Below are positions 1 through 9,026 of a stretch of 64,000 nt of DNA, piece after piece. The notes under the pieces are model-generated. The model was not told the DNA's origin. It searched no databases and was given only the letters and a program-made list of their open reading frames with translations. The DNA lies in assembly GCF_014280875.1 (NCBI RefSeq), contig NZ_JACLAL010000004.1, forward strand, positions 434,001 to 498,000, given 5' to 3'. The stretch's first letter is position 1. Each line of letters begins with the position of its first letter. This DNA comes from Paenirhizobium daejeonense. Lineage in GTDB: Bacteria > Pseudomonadota > Alphaproteobacteria > Rhizobiales > Rhizobiaceae. Made by a program: the position numbers and the translations under genes.

Positions 1-2219
1 GCAACCTGATGAAGCCGGTGTCGGAAATGGCATTGCCGATCACGATCGAAAACCGCACGGGCGATACACCGCAGGGAAAGCGCCAGCGCCAGAAGCTCAA
101 CCCGCCGGACATCCTGCTGACCACGCCAGAGCAATTGGCACTGTTGCTCTCCCATTCAGATGCCGAGCGCTTTTTCGGGGATCTGCGTTATGTGGTCTTC
201 GATGAATTGCACTCGCTGGTAACCTCCAAGCGCGGTCATCTGCTGTCCCTCGGGCTTGCGCGTCTTCGTCGCCTCGCTCCCGATCTGCGCACCATCGGTC
301 TCTCCGCCACGGTGGCGGAACCCATGGAATTGCAGCGCTGGCTGGTCGGGCAGTCCCCGGAGGAGCAGCGCCATGCCGGCCTGATTACGGTCAAAGGCGG
401 TGCGCGACCTGAGATCACCATCCTGAAGACCGAGGAACGTGTTCCCTGGTCCGGCCATTCGGCACGCTATGCCATGCCGGAGCTTTACGAGGTGCTGAAG
501 GAGTTCCGGACGACACTGATCTTCGTCAACACCCGCTCGCAGGCCGAATTGTTGTTTCAGGAACTCTGGACCATCAACGACGACAATCTGCCGATCGCGC
601 TCCATCACGGTTCGCTCGATGTCGGCCAGCGCCGCAAGGTTGAGGCCGCCATGGCAGACAACCGGCTCCGCGCCGTCGTCGCCACCTCAACCCTCGATCT
701 CGGCATCGACTGGGGCGATGTCGATCTCGTGGTTCACGTCGGCGCGCCGAAAGGGGCGTCGCGGCTCGCCCAGCGCATCGGTCGCGCCAACCACCGGATG
801 GACGAGCCGAGCCGGGCGATCCTCGTGCCGGCTAACCGCTTCGAGGTGATGGAATGCCAGGCGGCGCTCGACGCCAATTATGTCGGCGCGCAGGATACGC
901 CGCCCATCGGTGACGGTTCTCTCGACGTTCTGGCGCAGCATGTGCTCGGCATGGCCTGTGCGGCGCCTTTCCTTGCCGATGACCTGTATGAGGAAGTGAC
1001 GAGCGCTTCGCCCTATGCGCTGTTGCCACGCGAGACCTTCGACCGCATCGTCGATTTCGTCGCCACCGGCGGTTATGCGCTGAGAACCTACGAACGCTAC
1101 GCCCGCATCCGGCTGAACGGGGAAGGGCGCTGGCGGGTTTCCAATCCGCAGGTCGCGCAACAATACCGGCTGAACCTCGGCACCATCGTCGAAATGCCGA
1201 TGTTGAACATTCGGCTCGTCAAGCGCAATCACCTGGGCTCCATCGGCCGGGGCGGCATGTCGCTCGGCAAGGTCGAGGAGTATTTTCTGGAACAGCTCAG
1301 CCAGGGTGATACCTTCCTCTTCTCGGGCAAGGTGCTTCGCTTCGAAGGCATCCGGGACAATGAATGCCTTGCTTCCAATGCGTTTTCGCAGGACCCGAAA
1401 ATCCCGGCGTATGCCGGCGGCAAGTTTCCGCTTTCCACCTATCTGGCCGAACAGGTCCGCGCCATGCTCGATGATCCCGCCCGCCGTGCCGGCCTGCCGG
1501 ATCAGGTGAGGGACTGGCTGGAGATACAGCGGGAAAAGTCGATCTTGCCGATGCGTGGCGAACTGCTGATCGAGACCTTTCCTCGCGCCAGCCGCTTCTT
1601 TCTGGTCGCCTATCCCTTCGAGGGGCGGCTGGCCCACCAGACGCTCGGCATGTTGCTCACCCGCCGGCTGGAGCGAATGGGCGCCAAACCGCTCGGTTTC
1701 GTCGCGACCGATTATTCGCTGGCCATCTGGGGACTGGAAGACATGGGCACCATGGTGGCCTCGGGCCGCCTGCGCCTTTCCGACCTGTTCGACGAGGACA
1801 TGCTGGGCGACGATCTCGAGGCATGGCTCGACGAATCGTGGATGCTGAAGCGCACCTTCCGTACCTGCGCCGTCATCGCCGGCCTGATCGAAAAGCGGCA
1901 CCCCGGCAAGGAAAAGAGCGGACGGCAGGTGACGGTGTCGGCGGATCTGATCTATGACGTGCTGCGCAGCCACGAACCGGATCATATCCTGCTTGAAGCG
2001 ACGCGACAGGATGCCGCCGCGGGCCTTCTCGATATTGCCCGGCTCGGCGATATGCTAAAGAGAATCAAAGGGCATATCACCCACAAGCGGCTGGATCATA
2101 TTTCGCCGCTCGCCGTGCCGGTGATGCTGGAGATCGGCCGTGAGCCGGTCGCGGGCGAAGCCCAGGAACATGTGCTTGCCGAAGCCGCGGACGATCTCAT
2201 CGCCGAGGCCATGGCGTGA
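1..2219 (+). CDS. Ligase-associated DEXH-box DNA helicase (Lhr-like), 5' end outside window
   Basis: The open frame enters from the left edge (reading frame from base 3), so the start and helicase motifs I and Ia are missing. The visible part has the Walker B box DELH (about base 200), motif III SAT, and the motif VI region RIGRANHR (about base 775), followed by a long C-terminal region typical of Lhr-type helicases. In many bacteria this helicase is encoded with an ATP-dependent DNA ligase, an exonuclease and the PdeM phosphoesterase as a DNA-damage cluster. Here PdeM follows after 16 bases, which supports that reading; the ligase and exonuclease would lie upstream of the window. The role in repair is known for the family and inferred here. 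Confidence 0.9.
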   Translation, partial: NLMKPVSEMALPITIENRTGDTPQGKRQRQKLNPPDILLTTPEQLALLLSHSDAERFFGDLRYVVFDELHSLVTSKRGHLLSLGLARLRRLAPDLRTIGLSATVAEPMELQRWLVGQSPEEQRHAGLITVKGGARPEITILKTEERVPWSGHSARYAMPELYEVLKEFRTTLIFVNTRSQAELLFQELWTINDDNLPIALHHGSLDVGQRRKVEAAMADNRLRAVVATSTLDLGIDWGDVDLVVHVGAPKGASRLAQRIGRANHRMDEPSRAILVPANRFEVMECQAALDANYVGAQDTPPIGDGSLDVLAQHVLGMACAAPFLADDLYEEVTSASPYALLPRETFDRIVDFVATGGYALRTYERYARIRLNGEGRWRVSNPQVAQQYRLNLGTIVEMPMLNIRLVKRNHLGSIGRGGMSLGKVEEYFLEQLSQGDTFLFSGKVLRFEGIRDNECLASNAFSQDPKIPAYAGGKFPLSTYLAEQVRAMLDDPARRAGLPDQVRDWLEIQREKSILPMRGELLIETFPRASRFFLVAYPFEGRLAHQTLGMLLTRRLERMGAKPLGFVATDYSLAIWGLEDMGTMVASGRLRLSDLFDEDMLGDDLEAWLDESWMLKRTFRTCAVIAGLIEKRHPGKEKSGRQVTVSADLIYDVLRSHEPDHILLEATRQDAAAGLLDIARLGDMLKRIKGHITHKRLDHISPLAVPVMLEIGREPVAGEAQEHVLAEAADDLIAEAMA

Positions 2220-2235
2220 AGGAAAAGAACACCGC

Positions 2236-2961
2236 ATGAACCGCCTGGCGCAACTCAAGGCTCCGGCCATAGACGATCCCGATTGCTCGGCCCGTTTTGT
2301 GCTGAACGGGGTCGAGGCGATTGCCGATCCCTGCGGTGTGCTCATGTTGCCCGAACTCGACATGCTCGTGGTGTCGGACCTGCATCTGGAAAAGGGAGCC
2401 GCCTTCGCTCGCCGTGGCCAGTTACTGCCGCCCTACGACACGCTGGCGACGCTTCGCATTCTTGAAGCCGCAGTCGAACGGCATGATCCGAAGATCGTCG
2501 TCAGCCTCGGCGACAATTTCCACGACGGCGTCGGTTCCGCCCTGTTGCCTGCCCCGTTCCGCGACAGGATTGTCGCCATGGCGCGGGGGCGGGAATGGAT
2601 CTGGATCAACGGCAATCACGATCCGGATGGCACCTCGGGTCTGCCAGGTATATCCGCCGACGAAATCGTCTTTGGCGGCCTGACGTTTCGCCATGAGCCG
2701 AGCCTGATTACCGGCAAGGGCGAGATTTCTGGCCATCTCCATCCCTGCGCCACCGTGCGCCGGAGGGAAAAATCCGTACGCCGTCCCTGTTTCGCAACCG
2801 ATGGGCAGCGCTTGCTGATGCCGGCTTTCGGGGTCATGACCGGCGGGCTCGATCTGCGCCACCGGGCCTTTACTGGGCTGTTCGACCGCGCGGAACTCGT
2901 TGCCCATCTGCTGGGTCGGGACCGCGTCTATTCGGTACGCTTCGCCAACCTGCTGGGATGA
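2236..2961 (+). CDS. pdeM: Ligase-associated DNA damage response phosphoesterase PdeM-like
   Basis: A 241-residue calcineurin-like metallophosphoesterase. The metal-binding motifs appear in order: SDLHLEKG, SLGDNFHDG, INGNHDPD and SGHLHP. The start at 2236 is preferred over a longer in-frame form from 2140 because it follows an AAGGAAAAG ribosome-binding site and avoids a large overlap with the helicase gene. It lies 16 bases after the Lhr-like helicase, consistent with one transcript. PdeM proteins are grouped with helicase, ligase and exonuclease in a widespread DNA-damage cluster; their exact substrate is unknown. No signal peptide is visible, so it should be cytoplasmic. Confidence 0.9.
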   Translation: MNRLAQLKAPAIDDPDCSARFVLNGVEAIADPCGVLMLPELDMLVVSDLHLEKGAAFARRGQLLPPYDTLATLRILEAAVERHDPKIVVSLGDNFHDGVGSALLPAPFRDRIVAMARGREWIWINGNHDPDGTSGLPGISADEIVFGGLTFRHEPSLITGKGEISGHLHPCATVRRREKSVRRPCFATDGQRLLMPAFGVMTGGLDLRHRAFTGLFDRAELVAHLLGRDRVYSVRFANLLG

Positions 2962-2980
2962 TCGATATAGGTGCCCGCCG

Positions 2981-3784
2981 TCAGTCCTTGCGGAACATCA
3001 GGCTCGCGCCCCAGCCCGTAATCAGCGCCAGAAGCACGGACAGCATGCCGTAAGCGAGCGGGTTTTCGTGCGCGGCCCGTGAAATCGAATCCTCGATGCC
3101 GGTCTTGATGACCCGCAGCGGCAATTCCTTCTCGCCGATGAATTCGCCGGTCTTGAACAGATATGCATGCACGATGTGCACGCCATCGGGAATATTGGCC
3201 GGCAGCCGCAGTGTTGCCTTGAACAGGCTGGAGCTGACGAAGCGCACGCCATTGGTGTCGCGCTGGTAAAGCCCGTGCGACTGCTTGATGCGACGGAAGG
3301 CATCGCGGAATTCGGTGAGGTTGGCGTCGTAGCTGATATAGCCGGTTGGCGTCAGCGCCAGATGGTCGATTCCGACGCCGAGACCTGTCAGGACCTGGGC
3401 CGGCGCGATCTGCTCCACCGGCCGGGTGCTCGCCAGCGAATAGGAAATCGGCATCCGCTCGAAAGTCATCGAGGTCCGGTTCATCCATATGCCGAAGAGG
3501 CGGTCCTTGCGGCGTACCGTGGTTTCCTCGCGTGGCCCTTCGAGCGTCACCACGACGTCGTACTGACCGATGGCTAGCAGCAACTGGTCGGCATTGGTCA
3601 GCGCCCCGAAGATCGTCAGGTCCGCGCCGCGAAAATCCGAGGTGATGGCGATTTCGCTGGTCGATGTCCCGATGTCGAGGCCTTCCTTACCCATCATGTC
3701 GCCGGCAAGCGGGATCTGGGCGAGCACGTGGGAGGCGGTGAAGAGAGTGGCTGCGATGGAGAGTGTGGCGAGGAGCCTGCGCAT
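2981..3784 (-). CDS. TIGR02186 family transmembrane protein
   Basis: A 267-residue envelope protein with an N-terminal signal-like segment (LLATLSIAATLFTASHVLA), a long soluble, beta-rich part, and one C-terminal membrane helix (GMLSVLLALITGWGASLMF) ending in RKD. This matches the alphaproteobacterial TIGR02186 family (putative transmembrane protein, PF09608), whose function is unknown. Its ATG at 3784 lies one base after the TGA of the upstream TSUP permease, so the two are co-transcribed and probably translationally coupled. An accessory role for the permease, for example a periplasmic partner, is an inference from this arrangement. A start at 3796 is also possible but would overlap the permease. 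Confidence 0.85.
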   Translation of the reverse strand: MRRLLATLSIAATLFTASHVLAQIPLAGDMMGKEGLDIGTSTSEIAITSDFRGADLTIFGALTNADQLLLAIGQYDVVVTLEGPREETTVRRKDRLFGIWMNRTSMTFERMPISYSLASTRPVEQIAPAQVLTGLGVGIDHLALTPTGYISYDANLTEFRDAFRRIKQSHGLYQRDTNGVRFVSSSLFKATLRLPANIPDGVHIVHAYLFKTGEFIGEKELPLRVIKTGIEDSISRAAHENPLAYGMLSVLLALITGWGASLMFRKD

Positions 3785-3785
3785 G

Positions 3786-4703
3786 TCAGCCTCCAATCGC
3801 GATGGAATAGAGGTCTTCCGGCGTTACCACCAGCTCGATCGCGAGTCTCAGGCCCACGGCAAGCACCAGCAGGCCGAGCAGTGCGCGCAGCTGTTCGCCG
3901 CGCAGCTTCTGGCCGACGCGAACGCCGTATTGCGCGCCGATCACGCCGGCAAGCATCAGGATGAAGGCGAGCACGATATCAACGGAGAAGTTGGTCGCGG
4001 CCTGCATCACGGTGGTGAAGGCGGTGGTGAAGATGATCTGGAACAGCGACGTGCCAACGACCACGTTGGTCGGGATGCGCAGCAGGTAGATCATTGCCGG
4101 CACCATGATGAAGCCGCCGCCCACACCCATCACGGAGGTCAGGATACCGATGGCGAAGCCGAGGCCGAGTATCGGCAGAACGCTCAGATAAATCTTCGAT
4201 TTCTTGAAGCGCATCTTGAACGGCAGCCGGTGCACCCAGTTGTGCTGTCCGGGCCGTTTGAGGCTGACCGGCTGGTTCTTCGCAGCGCGCCGCATGGCGT
4301 TCAGGCTTTCCATCAGCATGAGCGCGCCGACGGTGCCGAGGAAAATGACATAGAGCAGCGAGATGACGAGATCGAGCTGGCCGAGCCGCCTGAGCCAGGA
4401 GAAGATGACGACACCGACCGAGGCACCGGCCAGACCTCCGATCAGCAGCACCGTGCCGAGCTTGACGTCCAGGGTGCCGCGCCGGAAATGCGTGATCGCG
4501 CCGGAAACCGAGGATGCCACCACCTGGTTTGCGCCGGTCGCGACGGCGACCACCGGAGGGATATTGTAGAAGATCAGCAGGGGCGTGATCAGGAAGCCGC
4601 CGCCGACGCCGAACATGCCGGAAAGGAAACCGACGGCTGCGCCCATCCCGAGAATGATGAAGATGTTCACCGACAATTCTGCTATCGGCAGGTAGATTGT
4701 CAC
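3786..4703 (-). CDS. TSUP/TauE-SafE family sulfite exporter-like permease
   Basis: A 305-residue polytopic membrane protein. It has the two family repeats with the glycine-rich signature: GFLSGMFGVGGGFL near the N-terminus and GILTSVMGVGGGFIM in the second half, with about eight hydrophobic segments. TSUP proteins move small sulfur- or carbon-containing anions such as sulfite, sulfoacetate or taurine-derived products; the substrate cannot be read from sequence. I place the start at a GTG codon (4703) just ahead of the first membrane helix; the open frame extends to 4826 but that extension is proline- and arginine-rich and unlike the family. It is directly followed by the TIGR02186 gene, a pairing I regard as one operon. 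Confidence 0.88.
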   Translation of the reverse strand: MTIYLPIAELSVNIFIILGMGAAVGFLSGMFGVGGGFLITPLLIFYNIPPVVAVATGANQVVASSVSGAITHFRRGTLDVKLGTVLLIGGLAGASVGVVIFSWLRRLGQLDLVISLLYVIFLGTVGALMLMESLNAMRRAAKNQPVSLKRPGQHNWVHRLPFKMRFKKSKIYLSVLPILGLGFAIGILTSVMGVGGGFIMVPAMIYLLRIPTNVVVGTSLFQIIFTTAFTTVMQAATNFSVDIVLAFILMLAGVIGAQYGVRVGQKLRGEQLRALLGLLVLAVGLRLAIELVVTPEDLYSIAIGG

Positions 4704-4909
4704 GCTCGGGCCTCTGAATGCGTCTGCCCGCCGGAGCGGGTTGGTACAAAACGGGTTCGGAAATGCGGCCGGTCTCAGGCAAAAGCCAAATGGGCTCAAG
4801 TCCTTGCCGGACTTGATCCCCGTCATTTCTCTTGCGCTCGCAGACCGGTCGAGTCAATTCGCGCTCAAGCCATACGCCAGCATTTTCCGAATTTTATGAC
4901 CGTTCGCGA

Positions 4910-7900
4910 CTATTTGTTGCGTTCCAGCAGCGCATTCACCAGCTTGTCCGTAACCTGACCCGTCGGCTGTTCGCCGATCGAGGTCTGGAACGCCTTGATC
5001 GCGGCGACCGTCTTGGCGCCCATTACGCCATCGGGGTTGCCGGCGTCGAAGCCGTTCTTGTTCAGGATAGCCTGAATGTTGCCAATCGCCTTCTTCATGT
5101 CGACGCTGGCGGTCTTCAGTCCCTTGCCTGCCCATTCGTCCGGCGTGTTGGCCGTGTTGGCATCCGGATCGAGCGGCTTCGGCTTCCAGAGATCGACCGC
5201 AGCGCGGGCGCGTTCGAGCTGCTCCGGCCGCATGGCGTTCGCCACTTCGTCGCGCTTCTGGGCGGCGTCCTTGTCGCCATCCTTCGCCGCAATCGCAAAC
5301 CACTTGTAGGATGTCTCCAGATCCTGCTGCACGCCGTTTCCGCGGGCATAGAGGATGGCAAGGTTGAACTGGCTGTCGGAGACGCCGTAATCGGCGGCCT
5401 TGGAGAACCACTCGACCGCCTTGACATAATCCTGGCCGCCGTCCGCACCAGAGGCGAAGAGCACGGCGAGATTATGCATGGCGCTGGCATTGCCGGCATC
5501 GGCCGCCTGCTGATAAAAACGCTTCGCCGCCGCGATGTCACGCGGAACGCCGGTTCCCTTTTCGTAAAGGTTAGCCAGCCGGTACTGCGCCGGCGCAAAG
5601 CCGCGGTCGGCTGCAAGCTGGTACCACTTTGCGGCTTCGGAAAAATCGCTGGTAACGCCGCGGCCATCGGTATAGCGCGCGCCGATTTCGAACAGCGCCA
5701 CCGGATCGCCTTCCTTCGCGGCAATGACGAGAGACGGCGGAGAGATTGCATCAGGCACGATGATGGCCGGAGCGGCTTCCGCCTGCACGGACTGGGTCGC
5801 TGCGTTGCCTGCGGGCTCCGCCTGACCGGCAGGCGGCGCGAAGGCGGCGCTATCCTGCGGGCTGTCCTCGGCGGCGGACTGCAGCGTGGAAAGAGAATCG
5901 CCGCCATCGAGCGGTGCCTGTTCGACGCTTGCGACCGGTGCCGCCTGCGATGTTGCATCCGTACCTTCTTCCGTCACAGACGGTGCGACAGCGGCAACCT
6001 TGGCTTCAGGCTGGCTTTCGACCGGTGTCGGCGCCATGCCGCTTTCCTGCGGCTTGGTCGTCTCGATGATGACCGGCGGTGCCTTCTCTCCGCGGATGAG
6101 TGTCGTGACGAGCGGCATTGCCATCGCAGCCAGCAGGATCGCACCGACAGCCATCAGGATTGGACGGCGGTAGCGGGCAAATCCGCTGAGGGCGGAAATG
6201 CCGGGCTTTGCGTTGCGGGCGCCCTGCTGCGCAAGATCCATCTCCTGCGCGGCAGCCTGTGCAGCCCTGCGCGCGGCGGCAATATAGTCGGTGCGGTCGC
6301 CGTCGGCGGACGTATTTCCGGCGTTACCCTTCTGGTTCGCCTGGGAGGCACGCACGCGCTCGAGGATCTTGCGCACGTCGGGGGCGCCGGAGCCGGGTTC
6401 CAGCAGTTCGTTTGCCTGTTCCGGTGGCAGCATGTCGGAAGGATCGATCGACGGAGCCGGATCGATTACCTGTCGACCGACCGGTTGCTCCTCGGCGTTT
6501 TTCTTCTGGCCGGGCAGAAATCGCTTGCCAAGGCCGGCCAGGAGGCTGGGCTTGCCCGGTTTCTTGCTGGGACGGGTTGCCTCGATGACGGGCAGGGCGG
6601 TCATCGTCGGTTCGATTGCTGGAGAACCGAACAGTGGGGTGTGCTCGCGATCGTCTTCCTCCGCCTGTATGGCCGGAGAAGCGAAGGGAGGGCGGAACGG
6701 CTCTTCTTCCTGAACGGCATAGGCCGGGGCTTCCGCCTGGGCGGGTTCGCGGTACGGAGCGGAAGCCGGTGGCTCATCGAAATGCGCTGTACGGTCATCG
6801 ATCTGGTCGAGCCGGCTCGCGATCTGCACAAGGGTATCGTGCAGGGCCTCGAACGTACGGTGGGTGCGTTCCTCGGAGTTCCGGCTGAAATCCTCGAGAT
6901 TGCGCAGGTGCTCGGAGAGCGCCGACAGTGCGGCAATATCTGCCGATCCGCCCGCACCTTGCGAGGGCATCCGCTGCGCATAGCTTTCCATCACGGTTTC
7001 GGCAGCCTGACGGGCCGCCTCGATGATGTATTCGTCGCTCGTCGCCATGTAGTCTTCGAGCGCGGAAATGCGGTCTGCCACGGCGTCGTCGATGCCGCCC
7101 GTCGATGGGCGGGCGATCAGCGCTGAGAGATGGGCGATCTGTTCTTCAAGCCCGCGCAGGCTGGCGCCTTCGCCAGCCGGAACGCCGGCATTTTCCTCGA
7201 TCCGGTCGACAACGGCGTTCAGGCGATCCTCGAGACCACGCAGCATGCTGTCATCGATCCGCGCGACCGCAGCCGGCTGCGGCACTTCCAGCCCCTCGAT
7301 GCGGCGGGCGAGAAGCTCCAGCCTATCGGCCAGCCGATCGTTGACAGCGCCGTGATCCAGCGCGTCGATCTTGCGGGAGATGTCTGCGAGATAGCCCGTG
7401 AGCTCGGGTTGTGGCACCGGGGCCTGTGTATTGCGTTCCAGCACATGCGAAAGCATATCCAGCCGCTCTTCGAGGCGGCTTGCCGAGCGTTCCTCGGACA
7501 GAAGCTCGATGCGGTCGGTCAGCTGTTCGATACGGCGGGCGAGATCGGAATTCGGCCGTTCCTCATTGACCCTGCGGTCGGCAAAGGCCTCGATCTGGTG
7601 GGCAAGTCCTGCGATACGGTCTTCGAGACGCTGGAAAAGGCTATTGTCAGCGCCACCGGAATTGCGCGTGCCGGCCACGATGGCGCGGCTGATCTCGTCC
7701 AGTCGCATGTCGATGCCGGCGAACTGCTCGCTCATCATCCGTTCGCTCGGGTCGATATGCGAACCGATCTGCTCGAGCGCGGTTGCGACCTTCATCAGCT
7801 TTTCTTCAAGCGCCTGAATGGATCGATTGTCGCCGACGCGGCCGAGATAGCTCTTGATGTCGTCGAGGCGGTCGGCCAGGCGCACCAGTTCCTCACGCAT

Positions 7901-8650
7901 TGCAGCCGGATCGACGTCGCCGATCTTCTCCTCGATATGGCTCCAGCGATTGTCCATGCGGCGCACGGAATCCTCGCGGGCAAGGCCATCCATCAACGAA
8001 CGAAGCTCTTCGAACTCCTCACGCAATCCATCGGCGCCCGGTGCGCGGGCGACGCCGAGGTGCTGGATGCTTTCCGCCAGCCGGGCAATGTCGTTGCGCA
8101 GCGTCTCGGAGGGGCGCTGTTCCTCGGCGAGCGAGCGAATGGTGCGCATCTCGGCGCGCAGCGTGCTGACCTCGCGCGAAAGGCTCTCGGAAATATCCTG
8201 CTTCAGTTCCTGCCTCAGTCCGAGCAGGGCCTGAGTGATCTCGCGCGTCATCGTATCGGGAGCGGGAGCCGTCGAGGTGACGCCATGGGAAAGAGGCGGG
8301 TTCTGACGAAGTGGGGCCTGCCGCGGGCGTTCTTCCCGCGGCTCATAGGAGCGGCCATAGCCGGACGATCGCTCAACCGGGCGGTGGCGGCTGTCTTCAA
8401 GCGCACGCTGCCGCTGGCGGATTTCGCTGAGCGGGTCCATCGCGGCTTCGCGCGCTGGCCGCTGGTAGCGGTCCTCGGTGCGGTCGCGGTATGTTTCTCG
8501 CGGCGGCATTTCCTCGGCGGGACGCGCGCGCGGCGACGTGGTTCCCATCAGTCCCTCGATCCTCGCTTCCAGTCCCTCGATGGTACGGCTCAACGCATCG
8601 AGCGACGAAGATCCGCCGGGACGGGAAGAGGGAGATCGCGATCCGTTCAT
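4910..8650 (-). CDS. podJ: Polar localization protein PodJ
   Basis: A 1246-residue protein with PodJ architecture. The first ~640 residues are charged and rich in predicted coiled coil (many repeats of the type 'L..R...L..RI..L'). A linker follows, then a single membrane helix near residues 823-845, a Pro/Ala-rich periplasmic stretch, Sel1-like repeats around residues 965-1115 (for example the motif ALFEIGARYTDGRGV), and a C-terminal peptidoglycan-binding domain (about 1180-1240). PodJ marks a cell pole and recruits polarity and division factors in Caulobacter, Sinorhizobium and Agrobacterium. The ATG at 8650 is chosen; a GTG eight codons upstream (8674) is possible. Confident from domain order and family-typical N-terminus MNGSRS. 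Confidence 0.92.
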   Translation of the reverse strand: MNGSRSPSSRPGGSSSLDALSRTIEGLEARIEGLMGTTSPRARPAEEMPPRETYRDRTEDRYQRPAREAAMDPLSEIRQRQRALEDSRHRPVERSSGYGRSYEPREERPRQAPLRQNPPLSHGVTSTAPAPDTMTREITQALLGLRQELKQDISESLSREVSTLRAEMRTIRSLAEEQRPSETLRNDIARLAESIQHLGVARAPGADGLREEFEELRSLMDGLAREDSVRRMDNRWSHIEEKIGDVDPAAMREELVRLADRLDDIKSYLGRVGDNRSIQALEEKLMKVATALEQIGSHIDPSERMMSEQFAGIDMRLDEISRAIVAGTRNSGGADNSLFQRLEDRIAGLAHQIEAFADRRVNEERPNSDLARRIEQLTDRIELLSEERSASRLEERLDMLSHVLERNTQAPVPQPELTGYLADISRKIDALDHGAVNDRLADRLELLARRIEGLEVPQPAAVARIDDSMLRGLEDRLNAVVDRIEENAGVPAGEGASLRGLEEQIAHLSALIARPSTGGIDDAVADRISALEDYMATSDEYIIEAARQAAETVMESYAQRMPSQGAGGSADIAALSALSEHLRNLEDFSRNSEERTHRTFEALHDTLVQIASRLDQIDDRTAHFDEPPASAPYREPAQAEAPAYAVQEEEPFRPPFASPAIQAEEDDREHTPLFGSPAIEPTMTALPVIEATRPSKKPGKPSLLAGLGKRFLPGQKKNAEEQPVGRQVIDPAPSIDPSDMLPPEQANELLEPGSGAPDVRKILERVRASQANQKGNAGNTSADGDRTDYIAAARRAAQAAAQEMDLAQQGARNAKPGISALSGFARYRRPILMAVGAILLAAMAMPLVTTLIRGEKAPPVIIETTKPQESGMAPTPVESQPEAKVAAVAPSVTEEGTDATSQAAPVASVEQAPLDGGDSLSTLQSAAEDSPQDSAAFAPPAGQAEPAGNAATQSVQAEAAPAIIVPDAISPPSLVIAAKEGDPVALFEIGARYTDGRGVTSDFSEAAKWYQLAADRGFAPAQYRLANLYEKGTGVPRDIAAAKRFYQQAADAGNASAMHNLAVLFASGADGGQDYVKAVEWFSKAADYGVSDSQFNLAILYARGNGVQQDLETSYKWFAIAAKDGDKDAAQKRDEVANAMRPEQLERARAAVDLWKPKPLDPDANTANTPDEWAGKGLKTASVDMKKAIGNIQAILNKNGFDAGNPDGVMGAKTVAAIKAFQTSIGEQPTGQVTDKLVNALLERNK

Positions 8651-9026
8651 GGTTCTGCTCGCTTCGAAAAGCACCTTCGGCCGGGCTGAAGGCGGATTAG
8701 TGGGTCGATGATGCGCATTTTCACCTCTTTCGGCGGCATTGCCGACTCAATGGCGATCACGGGTTGCGGATCATCACCTTCACCGGCCACAATTCATGAA
8801 ACGTGGTAAATAAGCCGTTAACCTGCCTGAAAATTTTTTAACGTTTGCGCTGTACGATCCGAAGGATAGGGGGCGGATTAGCCCCTTTGGGTGAGGCGCG
8901 GAGGAGCGACGCCGCCACAAAAACAGGACTGCATCCGGATTTTGACGTTTACGCGCACGTCAATTATTTGTATAAGCATGAACCAGCCCGGCCCGCCCGG
9001 TTTCACGTCTTGGAGGAAGATGATCC
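8651..9026. promoter_or_regulatory. Divergent intergenic region between podJ and the beta-oxidation operon
   Basis: This 376-base stretch has no convincing gene; a 68-codon frame (8845-9051) overlaps the next gene and looks like chance. On the podJ side it carries a GANTC methylation site (GACTC, 8744-8748) and two TTAAC motifs (8818-8822 and 8838-8842), which resemble CcrM and CtrA sites known to control polarity genes in alphaproteobacteria. On the other side it holds the perfect inverted repeat described at 8942-8963. A transcript start for the acyl-CoA dehydrogenase gene probably lies near 8980. Confidence 0.5.
8942..8963 (+). promoter_or_regulatory. Inverted repeat, candidate operator of fatty-acid degradation operon
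   Basis: TTGACGT (8942-8948), eight bases, then ACGTCAA (8957-8963): a perfect 7-base inverted repeat ending 63 bases before the acyl-CoA dehydrogenase start. It overlaps a plausible promoter: TTTACG (8948-8953) and TATAAG (8971-8976) are 17 bases apart. TTTACGT-type palindromes are used by TetR- and MerR-type regulators of acyl-CoA catabolism in proteobacteria, so a repressor site is a reasonable inference. No regulator gene is in the window next to it. Confidence 0.5.

Noticed and set aside
687..1985. Long antisense frame in the helicase gene
   Set aside because: The helicase motifs on the plus strand are certain; the antisense product resembles no protein.
4832..7126. 764-codon open frame on the plus strand across podJ
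   Set aside because: It lies antisense to podJ, has arginine-rich low-complexity translation and no family features; GC-rich antisense frames stay open by codon bias.
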